From an uncultured Oscillospiraceae bacterium (GTDB taxonomy: Bacteria > Bacillota > Clostridia > Oscillospirales > Ruminococcaceae): 45,428 bases of DNA. Location: positions 1 through 45,428 of the forward strand of contig CAKSWY010000020.1 in NCBI GenBank assembly GCA_934513685.1. Reading direction: 5' to 3'. The notes below the pieces were generated by a model. It made no database searches and was not told the origin of the DNA. It saw only the letters and a list, made by a program, of their open reading frames with translations. Below, piece after piece: positions 16,542 through 23,336 of this stretch (within the stretch, counting starts at the first letter, position 1; every line of letters begins with the position of its first letter). The translations under genes and the position numbers were made by a program.

Positions 16542-16617
16542 GCGGCTTTAGCTCATCTGGTAGAGCGCCACCTTGCCAAGGTGGAGGTAGCGAGTTCGAG
16601 CCTCGTAAGCCGCTCCA
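16542..16617 (+). tRNA. tRNA-Gly(GCC), CCA encoded
   Basis: Acceptor arms GCGGCTT (16542-16548) and AAGCCGC (16607-16613) pair fully. The anticodon stem CCACC/GGTGG holds the loop TTGCCAA, anticodon GCC. The T-arm contains GTTCGAG, and CCA is at 16615-16617. Confidence 0.95.
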
Positions 16618-16622
16618 TATTG

Positions 16623-16656
16623 AAAAACCGCCAGCGCAATCGCGTTGGCGGTTTTT
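16623..16656 (+). terminator. Terminator of tRNA-Gly(GCC)
   Basis: AAAAACCGCCAGCGC pairs with GCGTTGGCGGTTTTT (one G-U), ending in a T-run. Confidence 0.85.
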
Positions 16657-16683
16657 TGTTGTATCGGCAAAAAGCACGCTGTG

Positions 16684-16713
16684 TTGCGCGGGGCTGTGTT
16701 TCAATGGTATAAT
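16684..16713 (+). promoter_or_regulatory. Promoter and leader of the aminosugar operon
   Basis: TTGCGC (16684-16689), 18 bases, TATAAT (16708-16713). The leader of about 140 bases is very GC-rich and contains the hairpin GCCCGGC/GCCGGGC (about 16791-16815) without a T-run; no known riboswitch is recognised. Confidence 0.6.
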
Positions 16714-16858
16714 GGTGCAAATCCGAAACGCTGCACGGTGCGTCCTGGCCCCAAAACGGGCCGGGGCGGCACCGGTTCAAGAGGAACGGGCGCCCGGCCG
16801 CTTTTAGCCGGGCCAAACCCCGTTTGCGGCCTTCACCGAAACTCAGGGAGGAAACGAT

Positions 16859-18010
16859 ATGATCGATTTCAACAAGCCCCCATACGTTGGCAACGAGCTG
16901 GAGTACATCCGCCAGGCGGTGGAAAACCGCAAGATCTGCGGCGACGGCCCCTTTACCAAGCGGTGCAATGCCTGGCTGGAAGAGCGGTTCCACGCCCAGA
17001 AGGCGCTGCTGACCACCAGCGGCACCACGGCGCTGGACATGGCCATGCTGCTGTGTGAGCTGAAGCCGGGGGATGAGGTCATTCTGCCCAGCTACACCTT
17101 CTCCAGCACCGCCACCGCCGCCGTGCTGGCCGGGGCAAGGCTGGTGTTTGTGGATGTGCGCCCGGACACCATGAACATTGATGAGACCAAGATCGAGGCG
17201 GCCATCACTGAGCGCACCAAGGTGATCGTGGTGATGCACTATGCGGGCGTGGCCTGCGAGATGGACACCATCATGGACCTGGCCCGGCGCCACGGCCTGA
17301 TGGTGGTGGAGGACGCGGCCCAGGGCGTGATGAGCACCTACAAGGGCCGGGCGCTGGGCACCATCGGCGATTTCGGCTGCTACTCCTTCCACGAGACCAA
17401 AAACTACTCCATGGGCGAGGGCGGCGCGCTCATCATCAACAACGAGGCCTACAACGAGCGGGCCGAAATTCTGCGGGAGAAGGGCACCAACCGCTCCAAG
17501 TTCTTCCGCGGCCAGGTGGACAAGTACACTTGGGTGGATTTCGGCGACAGCTACCTGCCCAGCGAGCTGAATGCGGCCTACCTGTGGGCCCAGCTGGAAC
17601 AGGCGGACGCCATTAACGAGAACCGGCTGGCCACCTGGAAGGCCTACGATGAGGCCTTTGCCCCGCTGAAGGCACAGGGCAAGCTGGAGCTGCCGGTGAT
17701 TCCGGAGGGCTGTGTGCACAACGCCCATATGTACTATCTGAAGCTGAAGAACCTGCAGGAGCGCACGGCCTTCATCAATTATATGAAGGAGAACGACGTG
17801 CACACGGTGTTCCACTATGTGCCGCTGCACAGCGCCCCGGCGGGCCTGAAGTTCGGCCGCTTTGCCGGCGAGGACGTGTACACCACCAAAGAGAGCGAGC
17901 GCCTGGTGCGCCTGCCCCTCTACTACGGGCTGGAGCAGGAGGACCTGGAAAAGGTCATCCGCCTTGTGTATGCCTTTTTTGCCTATGAGGGCGAGCCGGT
18001 GCACCGCTGA
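16859..18010 (+). CDS. DegT/DnrJ/EryC1/StrS aminotransferase (WecE/RffA-like)
   Basis: A 383-residue PLP-dependent sugar aminotransferase. The N-terminus IDFNKPPYVGNELEYI is typical of TDP-4-keto-6-deoxy-D-glucose transaminase (WecE/RffA), which makes dTDP-4-amino-4,6-dideoxygalactose. TTSGTTALDMAM forms the phosphate-binding part, VVEDAAQG carries the PLP-ring aspartate, and the Schiff-base lysine is in SFHETKNYSMGEGG. No nucleotide-sugar synthesis genes are in the window, so the keto-sugar must come from elsewhere. GGAGG precedes the ATG. First gene of a four-gene operon with an ATP-grasp ligase and two small transporters. Confidence 0.9.
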   Translation: MIDFNKPPYVGNELEYIRQAVENRKICGDGPFTKRCNAWLEERFHAQKALLTTSGTTALDMAMLLCELKPGDEVILPSYTFSSTATAAVLAGARLVFVDVRPDTMNIDETKIEAAITERTKVIVVMHYAGVACEMDTIMDLARRHGLMVVEDAAQGVMSTYKGRALGTIGDFGCYSFHETKNYSMGEGGALIINNEAYNERAEILREKGTNRSKFFRGQVDKYTWVDFGDSYLPSELNAAYLWAQLEQADAINENRLATWKAYDEAFAPLKAQGKLELPVIPEGCVHNAHMYYLKLKNLQERTAFINYMKENDVHTVFHYVPLHSAPAGLKFGRFAGEDVYTTKESERLVRLPLYYGLEQEDLEKVIRLVYAFFAYEGEPVHR

Positions 18011-18042
18011 GCGGGCCGCCCATGAAACAAGGAGCATCACCC

Positions 18043-19191
18043 ATGAAAAAACTGGCCATCATCGGCGCTTCCTACCTGCAAAACCCACTGATCCTCAAGG
18101 CGAAGGCCATGGGGCTTGAAACCCATGTGTTTGCCTGGGCGGCGGGGGACGTGGGCGAAACCACCGCCGACCACTTTTACCCCATCAGCATTGTGGAAAA
18201 GGAGCAGATTCTGGAGCAGTGCCGCTGCATCGGCATTGACGGCGTGTGCACCATCGCCTCGGATCTGGCGGCCATCACCGTGAACTATGTGGCAAACGGG
18301 CTGGGCCTGTGCGGCAACACCATGGAATGCACCGAAAAATCCACCAACAAGCACGCCATGCGCCTGGCCTTTGAGGCCGGCGGCGATCCGTCGCCCAAAA
18401 GCATTCTGGTGCATTCGGCGGCGGAACTGGAGGGCGCAGCGCTGGAGTACCCGGTCATCGTGAAGCCGGTGGACCGTTCCGGCAGCCGGGGCATCACCAA
18501 GGTGGAATGCTCCGAGGGCCTTGCCGACGCCATTGAAAACGCCAAGAGGCAGGGCTTTGAAAAGGCCGCCCTGGTGGAGGAGTTTGCCGCCGGGCAGGAA
18601 TACAGCGTGGAGTGCATCTCCTATCAGGGGCAGCACCACTTTCTGGCCATGACCAAGAAATTCACCACCGGAGCGCCCGGCTTTGTGGAAACCGGCCACA
18701 TTCAGCCGGCCCCGGTGCAGCCGGAGCAGCTGGCCGCCGTGAAGCAGGTGGTGTTCCACGCGCTGGATACGCTGGGCATCCGGAACAGCGCCTCCCACTC
18801 GGAACTGAAAATCTCCCCGGCGGGGACGATTCGCCTCATTGAGATCGGCGGGCGCATGGGCGGCGACTTCATCGGCAGCAGCCTGGTGGAGCGCTCTACC
18901 GGTGTGGACTTTTTGCGGGCGGTCATCCAGGTGGCGCTGGGGCAGGCACCCGACCTTACCCCGGTGCACCCCGGCGAGGCGGCGGCCGTCCGATTCGTGT
19001 TCGGCCAGCCGGACGTGGACGTGCTGGAGACGCTCCGGCGGCAGCACCCGGAGTATCTGCTGGAGGCGGATGTGCAGCCGGTGCACGAGGGCAAGGTGAC
19101 CGACAGCGCCGGCCGGTTCGGCTATTATCTGATGCACGCGGCCCGGGCCGAGCAGCTGGCCCCCTATCTGCCCAACCAGGAGGACGCATGA
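18043..19191 (+). CDS. ATP-grasp family ligase
   Basis: A 382-residue protein with a pre-ATP-grasp N-terminal domain (KKLAIIGASYLQNPLILKAKAMG) and an ATP-grasp core: VIVKPVDRSGSRGITKV (ATP-binding lysine and glycine-rich loop), ALVEEFAAGQEYSVE and the metal-binding IRLIEIGGRMGGDF. The fold activates a carboxylate with ATP and joins it to an amine. Because the preceding gene makes an amino-sugar, a reasonable inference is that it acylates that sugar with a carboxylic or amino acid, but the substrates are not visible in the sequence. Start at 18043: the AAGGAG lies between an upstream in-frame ATG (18022) and this one. It overlaps the next gene by four bases. Confidence 0.85.
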   Translation: MKKLAIIGASYLQNPLILKAKAMGLETHVFAWAAGDVGETTADHFYPISIVEKEQILEQCRCIGIDGVCTIASDLAAITVNYVANGLGLCGNTMECTEKSTNKHAMRLAFEAGGDPSPKSILVHSAAELEGAALEYPVIVKPVDRSGSRGITKVECSEGLADAIENAKRQGFEKAALVEEFAAGQEYSVECISYQGQHHFLAMTKKFTTGAPGFVETGHIQPAPVQPEQLAAVKQVVFHALDTLGIRNSASHSELKISPAGTIRLIEIGGRMGGDFIGSSLVERSTGVDFLRAVIQVALGQAPDLTPVHPGEAAAVRFVFGQPDVDVLETLRRQHPEYLLEADVQPVHEGKVTDSAGRFGYYLMHAARAEQLAPYLPNQEDA

Positions 19192-19565
19192 AACGATCGA
19201 AACTTTCCACCCTGTTCGCCCTGCACCTGATGCTGATGCTCTATTCCATGAGCGAGATCTGCAGCAAAAAGGCGGCCGGGGAGAGCTTTTTGAGCGTGCG
19301 CTTCTGCCTGTATTACGGCACGGTGATCCTGCTGCTGGGCGTGTACGCCATTGGCTGGCAGCAGGTCATCAAGCGCATTCCCCTCACCACGGCCTTTGCC
19401 AACAAGGCCGTGACGGTGGTGTGGGGCCTTGTGTGGGGGGCGCTGTTCTTCCACGAGGCGGTCACCCCGGGCAAGCTGCTGGGCGCGGCGCTGGTTATCG
19501 CCGGGGTGATCCTGTTTGAACGGGCGGACGGCGAGGCCGCGGAAAGTGAGGCGGACCATGGGTGA
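19188..19565 (+). CDS. Small EamA/SMR-like membrane protein (ArnE-like), first of a pair
   Basis: A 125-residue protein with four hydrophobic helices (about 8-25, 38-57, 68-87, 93-110) and a charged tail. Size and topology match the EamA half-transporters ArnE/ArnF, which form a heterodimer flipping undecaprenyl-phosphate-aminoarabinose. The central K-R-I-P-L-T-T-A-F-A motif after helix 2 is typical of the family. ATGA overlap with the ATP-grasp gene and eight-base overlap with the second small protein show translational coupling. Substrate inferred only from context. Confidence 0.8.
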   Translation: MKRSKLSTLFALHLMLMLYSMSEICSKKAAGESFLSVRFCLYYGTVILLLGVYAIGWQQVIKRIPLTTAFANKAVTVVWGLVWGALFFHEAVTPGKLLGAALVIAGVILFERADGEAAESEADHG

Positions 19566-19911
19566 GAACACACTGCTTCACGCGGGCATTCTGCTGTTCG
19601 GGGTGTTCGTCGGGGCCATCTCGCAGGTCATGCTGAAAAAGGCCGCCCAGAAGCACTACGATTCCGTTCTGCGCGAGTACCTGAACCCGCTGGTGATTCT
19701 GGCCTACGTGCTGTTTGTGGGCACCACGCTGCTCTCGGTGCTGGCGTACCGGGGGCTGCCCCTCTCGCTGGGGCCGGTGCTGGAGGCCACCAGCTACATC
19801 TACGTCACCTTTTTCGGGGTGACCATTTTCCACGAAAAAATGAACCGCAAAAAGCTGCTGGCCCTGGCCCTCATCCTTGCGGGCATTGTCATCAGCGCGG
19901 CGGCGGGATAA
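19558..19911 (+). CDS. Small EamA/SMR-like membrane protein (ArnF-like), second of a pair
   Basis: A 117-residue, four-helix protein with YRGLPLSLGPVLEATSYIYVTFFG, the glycine-proline-rich segment of the EamA/SMR fold, and IFHEKMNRKKLLALALILAG before the last helix. The paired arrangement with the preceding gene strongly suggests a heterodimeric transporter. The ATG at 19558 is inside the previous gene; an in-frame start 42 bases upstream would lengthen it with a basic, non-membrane stretch and is unlikely. Confidence 0.8.
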   Translation: MGENTLLHAGILLFGVFVGAISQVMLKKAAQKHYDSVLREYLNPLVILAYVLFVGTTLLSVLAYRGLPLSLGPVLEATSYIYVTFFGVTIFHEKMNRKKLLALALILAGIVISAAAG

Positions 19912-19919
19912 ACAGCCCC

Positions 19920-19966
19920 TTGCAATTTCCTACCTGCTCGGTATAATAATGGTTAGCGAATGCTAA
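19920..19966 (+). promoter_or_regulatory. Promoter and inverted repeat of the HMA-NimA operon
   Basis: TTGCAA (19920-19925), 16 bases, TATAAT (19942-19947). The inverted repeat TTAGC-GAAT-GCTAA (19953-19966) covers the expected start point, a place suited to a repressor; given the heavy-metal-associated gene downstream, a metal sensor is an obvious guess. Confidence 0.6.
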
Positions 19967-20012
19967 TAGCCGGCCGGAACGGCCGTTTGAATGAACCGGG
20001 AGGTAACAGAGT

Positions 20013-20273
20013 ATGAAACAGATCACGTTGAAAGTGGACGGCATGATGTGCGGTATGTGCGAAAGCCATGTGAACGAGGCGGTGCGCAAGGCCTTCCCCA
20101 AGGCCAAGAAGGTCACCTCGTCCCACAGCAAGGGCCAGACCGTGATCCTCACCGAAGAGGACATCCCCGAGGCCGCCCTGCGGGCCGCCATTGAGCCCAC
20201 CGGCTACAAGGTACTGGGATACAAAGAAGAGCCTTATCAGAAAAAGGGGCTGTTTGGCTGGCTGAGCAAGTAA
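20013..20273 (+). CDS. Heavy-metal-associated (HMA) domain protein, CopZ-like
   Basis: An 86-residue soluble protein with one HMA domain. The metal-binding CxxC is in GMMCGMCESH (residues about 10-19), the copper-chaperone motif MxCxxC. A short tail, EEPYQKKGLFGWLSK, extends past the usual 68-72 residue domain. No copper ATPase gene is in the window, so the partner is unknown. GGGAGGT precedes the ATG; the NimA-like gene follows after 22 bases. Confidence 0.88.
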   Translation: MKQITLKVDGMMCGMCESHVNEAVRKAFPKAKKVTSSHSKGQTVILTEEDIPEAALRAAIEPTGYKVLGYKEEPYQKKGLFGWLSK

Positions 20274-20295
20274 GCCGCCCCCAAAGGAGAACGCC

Positions 20296-20766
20296 ATGAG
20301 AAGAAGCGATCGAGAAGTGACCAACCCGGAACGGATTCGGGACATCATTGACCACTGCACCTGCTGCCGCCTGGGCTTCTGGGATGGGCAGGAGGTGTAC
20401 ATTCTGCCCCTGAACTTCGGCTATGAAGAGGCGGACGGCAAGCGGGTGTTTTACTTCCACAGTGCCAAAGAAGGGCGCAAGATCGACCTGATCGCGAGAG
20501 CGCCCCGGGTCGGGTTTGAGCTGGACACGAACTACAAGCTGAACGAGGCGGGAACGGCCTGCGGCCACTCAGCCCGGTTCCAAAGCGTCATCGGCACTGG
20601 CACCGTGCGGTTCGTCACGGAAGAGGACGAGCGCCGCAAAGCGCTGTGTAGCCTGATGCAGCATAACACCGGCCGGGCCGACTGGGCCTTCACCCCGGAA
20701 ATGCTGAACGCCGTGGCGGTTTACCGGCTGGACGTGGAAACGCTCAGCGCCAAGGAACACGCCTGA
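20296..20766 (+). CDS. NimA-like flavin-binding protein (pyridoxamine 5'-phosphate oxidase fold)
   Basis: A 156-residue split-barrel protein with the family's N-terminal pattern MRRSDREVTNPERIRDIIDHCTCCRLGF and the central VYILPLNFGYEE and FHSAKEGRKIDLI segments. Relatives include nitroimidazole reductases and many uncharacterised FMN/F420-type proteins; resistance cannot be concluded from the sequence. AAAGGAG precedes the ATG. It ends at a strong terminator shared with the convergent cupin gene. Confidence 0.88.
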   Translation: MRRSDREVTNPERIRDIIDHCTCCRLGFWDGQEVYILPLNFGYEEADGKRVFYFHSAKEGRKIDLIARAPRVGFELDTNYKLNEAGTACGHSARFQSVIGTGTVRFVTEEDERRKALCSLMQHNTGRADWAFTPEMLNAVAVYRLDVETLSAKEHA

Positions 20767-20787
20767 GCGCCCGTTGCAAATTAGAAC

Positions 20788-20842
20788 AAAAAAGCACAGG
20801 CAGCCATCCCCCCTTGCGGGGCTTTGGCTGCCTGTGCTTTTT
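20788..20842. terminator. Bidirectional terminator between the NimA-like and cupin genes
   Basis: AAAAAGCACAGGCAGCCA pairs with TGGCTGCCTGTGCTTTTT; A and T runs on both sides. Confidence 0.88.
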
Positions 20843-20876
20843 ACGCGGGCTGTTTTTTGCGCCAGAAAGCGGCGGG

Positions 20877-21221
20877 TTACGCTTCTTCCAGCGGGAACAC
20901 CACCGTCAGCATCATCTTAAAGGGTTCGGGTGCGTACACGGCATGGGGCACGGTGGCGGGCATCACCAGCACCTCGCCTGCGTGGCAGAAATGCTCCTTG
21001 CAGCCCACGGTGAAGCGGCCGGTGCCCTCCAGCACCGTCACCATGGCGTCGCCGATGGAATCGTGGGTGCTGATCTCCTCACCCTGGGCGAAGGCAAACA
21101 GCGTCACGCTGACGGCCCGGTTCTGGGCCAGCGTGCGGCTGACGATCTGGCCCGGCTGGGCCTCCACCTGACCGGCCAGAGAAAGCACGGTGTCCTGCTC
21201 GATGTTCTTAATGTAAGCCAT
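20877..21221 (-). CDS. Cupin domain protein
   Basis: A 114-residue single-domain beta barrel. Cupin motif 1 is degenerate (GEEISTHDSIGDAMVTVLEGTGRFTVG: one His rather than HxH, Glu retained) and motif 2 is PATVPHAVYAP with its His. Members bind a metal and range from enzymes to sensors; function unknown. AAAGGAG precedes the ATG. It follows the ferredoxin-like gene by 104 bases on the same strand and is probably read from its promoter. Confidence 0.85.
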   Translation of the reverse strand: MAYIKNIEQDTVLSLAGQVEAQPGQIVSRTLAQNRAVSVTLFAFAQGEEISTHDSIGDAMVTVLEGTGRFTVGCKEHFCHAGEVLVMPATVPHAVYAPEPFKMMLTVVFPLEEA

Positions 21222-21325
21222 GGTTGGCTCCTTTCTACGGCATGGCCGCGGCGGGCCGGGGTGCGCGGAATCAATGCGTCCCCGGCGGGTTGAATTGGGT
21301 CTGCAAAATGGTGGGAAAAGGCCCG

Positions 21326-22030
21326 TCAGCGGGCAGGGTCCAGAATCTGTCCGTCAATGGAGATGGTGACCACCTGCCAGGGCAGGAACTTGCCGCTGTT
21401 CTTCAGGGCGGTGACGGCGGCATGCTCCAGCCCGCCGCAGCAGGGAACCTCCATGCGCACCACGGTCAGGCTCTTCACCTCGTTTTCGCGGATGATCTGG
21501 GTAAGCTTTTCGGTGTAGTCCACACCGTCCAGCTTGGGGCAGCCGATGAGGCACACCCGGCCCTTCAAAAACTGCTGGTGGAAGTTGCCGTAGGCATAGG
21601 CGGTGCAGTCGGCGGCCACCAGCAGGTGGGCACCGTTCAGCCAGGGGGCGTTCACCGGGGCCAGTTTGATCTGCACCGGCCACTGGCGCAGCTGGCTGGC
21701 CAGCACCGGGCCTTCGCTCAGTACCGTGGGGGCGGCGGGCCGGTTCAGGCTGCGGGCCGCGCTGCCGGGGCAGCCGTGGGCGGGGGCGCTTTGGGCGGCC
21801 ATGTGGGCCTTGACGGCCTCCTCGTCAAAGGGGGCGGCCTCCCGCTCCACAAAGGTGATGGCCCCGGTGGGGCAGTGGGGCAGGCAGTTGCCCAGGCCGT
21901 CGCAGTAATCGTCCCGAATCAGGCGGGCCTTGCCGTCCACCATGGCGATGGCGCCCTCCTGGCAGGCGTTGGCGCACAGGCCGCAGCCGTTGCAGCGCTG
22001 CTGGTCAATGTGAATGATCTTGCGTTTCAT
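21326..22030 (-). CDS. Ferredoxin-like 4Fe-4S binding protein
   Basis: A 234-residue protein. The first cluster motif is CNGCGLCANACQEG (CxxCxxCxxxC); the second, CDGLGNCLPHCPTGA, has the spacing C-x5-C-x3-C-P characteristic of this family rather than a standard ferredoxin. After a variable linker the C-terminal half (HLLVAADCTAYAYGNFH, CLIGCPKLDGVDYTEKL, VRMEVPCCGGLEHA) holds further conserved cysteines. Small proteins of this sort occur beside CRP/FNR-type regulators and hybrid-cluster proteins in clostridia. The ATG at 22030 follows GGAGGT; the frame upstream overlaps the promoter and is not coding. Its promoter carries the same palindrome as the one beside the regulator at 6.2 kb. Confidence 0.85.
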   Translation of the reverse strand: MKRKIIHIDQQRCNGCGLCANACQEGAIAMVDGKARLIRDDYCDGLGNCLPHCPTGAITFVEREAAPFDEEAVKAHMAAQSAPAHGCPGSAARSLNRPAAPTVLSEGPVLASQLRQWPVQIKLAPVNAPWLNGAHLLVAADCTAYAYGNFHQQFLKGRVCLIGCPKLDGVDYTEKLTQIIRENEVKSLTVVRMEVPCCGGLEHAAVTALKNSGKFLPWQVVTISIDGQILDPAR

Positions 22031-22060
22031 GGAATGTACCTCCGGTTTTTTGCTGCCTTT

Positions 22061-22103
22061 AGTATACTGGCTTTTTTGAGAAAAGTATGTTGTTATTCCA
22101 ACA
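22061..22103 (-). promoter_or_regulatory. Ferredoxin promoter with CRP/FNR-type operator
   Basis: On the minus strand the -10 is TATACT (22061-22066). The -35 place (CATACT) is poor. TGTTG-TTATTC-CAACA (22088-22103 on the plus strand) is centred at 22095.5, 29.5 bases before the -10, the class II activator position. Half-sites and spacing equal those at 6917-6932. Confidence 0.7.
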
Positions 22104-22192
22104 AAAGCCGAGCTGAACACAGAAAAACCCATCGAAACGGCCGGAAAATTTCGCCAAAATGAAAAAAAGCCCCTCGGCAGGATCGGCAGCCC

Positions 22193-22221
22193 TTGCAACG
22201 GCCTTTTTTATTGGATATAAT
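22193..22221 (+). promoter_or_regulatory. Promoter of the ArsP_2-type gene
   Basis: TTGCAA (22193-22198), 17 bases, TATAAT (22216-22221). The leader of about 90 bases can form GCGCC/GGCGC and CCGCAC/GTGCGG hairpins; I could not match it to a known metal riboswitch. Confidence 0.72.
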
Positions 22222-22318
22222 AGTTCAGAATGTGCGCCTGCGATTGGCGCTCCGCACCCTGCAGTGCGGGGCAAGCGAGGCGCTTCCCTTTGGATCAACG
22301 GAAAAACGAGGTAAATCA

Positions 22319-23179
22319 TTGTTCTTGGATGTTTTTATGGACGCACTCATCGACACGGTGAAGATGCTGCCCTTTTTGTATCTGGCCTGCCTTGCCATTG
22401 AGGCCATTGAGCACAGCCATGGCGACCGCATTGAGCAGGCCCTGGCCGGCGGCGGCCGGTGGGGCTTTGCCGCCGGTGCGGTGCTGGGGTGCATTCCCCA
22501 GTGCGGCTTTTCGGCCATGGCGGCCAACCTGTACGGCGGCCGGGTCATCACGCTGGGCACCCTGATGGCGGTGTTCCTGGCCACGTCGGACGAGGCGATC
22601 CCCCTTCTGGTGGCCCTGCCTGGGGCCTGGAAGAGCCTGGGGCTGCTGGTGGTGATGAAGCTGGTGTTTGCGCTGGCGGCGGGCCTGTGCCTGGACGTGC
22701 TGTTCAAGGGGCTGGTGCCCCGAGGCCTGCGGGGCGGCTACACCGGCCACGCCGATGAGGTGGACTGCCACGAGGAACACGAGGAAAAGGTGAGCATCTG
22801 GCGGGCGGCCCTGCGCCACACGGCGGAGCTGGCGGGCTTTATCCTGCTGTTCAGCCTGGTCATCGGCCTGATCTTCGAGGCGGTGGGCCAGGAGGCCGCT
22901 GCGGGCTTCCTTGGCTCGCTGGGGGTGTTCCAGCCCCTGTTCACGGCCCTCATCGGGCTGGTGCCCAACTGCGCGGCCAGCGTGCTGCTCACCCAGCTGT
23001 ACCTGTCCGGCGGCATCGGCTTCCCGGCGCTGGTGGCGGGGCTGTGCAGCGGTGCGGGCGTGGGCCTGGCGGTGCTGTACCGCTCCAACCCCAGCATGAA
23101 GCAGAACCTGTTCATCACCCTGCTGCTGTGGGGGCTGGGCGCCGGCTGCGGTATGATTCTGGCCCTGCTGGGCCTGTAA
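22319..23179 (+). CDS. Putative 10-TM heavy-metal exporter (ArsP_2 type)
   Basis: A polytopic membrane protein of about 286 residues with ten hydrophobic segments in two repeated halves. Each half carries the family's signature: GCIPQCGFSAMAANLY in the first, GLVPNCAASVLLTQLY in the second. A His/Glu/Asp-rich loop, HADEVDCHEEHEEK, lies between the halves, plausibly metal-binding. The substrate (arsenic, manganese or another metal) is not established. No ATG suits the ribosome binding site: GAGGT ends at 22313 and the TTG at 22319 is at the right distance, whereas the first ATG (22337) is 23 bases away, so a TTG start is proposed. Confidence 0.8.
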   Translation: MFLDVFMDALIDTVKMLPFLYLACLAIEAIEHSHGDRIEQALAGGGRWGFAAGAVLGCIPQCGFSAMAANLYGGRVITLGTLMAVFLATSDEAIPLLVALPGAWKSLGLLVVMKLVFALAAGLCLDVLFKGLVPRGLRGGYTGHADEVDCHEEHEEKVSIWRAALRHTAELAGFILLFSLVIGLIFEAVGQEAAAGFLGSLGVFQPLFTALIGLVPNCAASVLLTQLYLSGGIGFPALVAGLCSGAGVGLAVLYRSNPSMKQNLFITLLLWGLGAGCGMILALLGL

Positions 23180-23213
23180 GCACGGGCGGCAGCTGGCTGC
23201 ATTGACCAAACAA

Positions 23214-23239
23214 TTTGCACAATCGGATATTTGCACAAT
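23214..23239 (+). repeat. Two direct repeats TTTGCACAAT upstream of nagA
   Basis: TTTGCACAAT occurs at 23214-23223 and 23230-23239, a 16-base period, about 20 bases before the nagA -35. Could be a tandem operator. Confidence 0.6.
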
Positions 23240-23245
23240 TTGATT

Positions 23246-23275
23246 AGAGGCAGGCGCTTGCAGCCTGCCTCTTTT
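23246..23275 (+). terminator. Terminator of the ArsP_2-type gene
   Basis: AGAGGCAGGC (23246-23255) pairs perfectly with GCCTGCCTCT (23263-23272), followed by TTT. Confidence 0.8.
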
Positions 23276-23285
23276 GCAGTATAAT
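23258..23285 (+). promoter_or_regulatory. Promoter of nagA, inside the upstream terminator
   Basis: TTGCAG (23258-23263) is in the terminator loop; 16 bases later comes TATAAT (23280-23285). Confidence 0.62.
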
Positions 23286-23336
23286 AAGGGCAAACGCCGC
23301 CCGCCGCAGTGCGGGAGAAAGGACAGGAACGGTACG

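Noticed and set aside
887..16617. The two tRNA-Gly genes as ends of a genomic island
   Set aside because: They differ in anticodon and sequence, and the genes between are core functions (nth, glyA, rarA, hemW).
21224..22162. A long open frame (312 codons) on the plus strand
   Set aside because: It is antisense to the ferredoxin-like gene, whose cysteine motifs are unmistakable; a high-GC shadow frame.
22228..22318. A manganese or nickel-cobalt riboswitch before the ArsP_2-type gene
   Set aside because: Hairpins are present, but the conserved bases of either class are absent.
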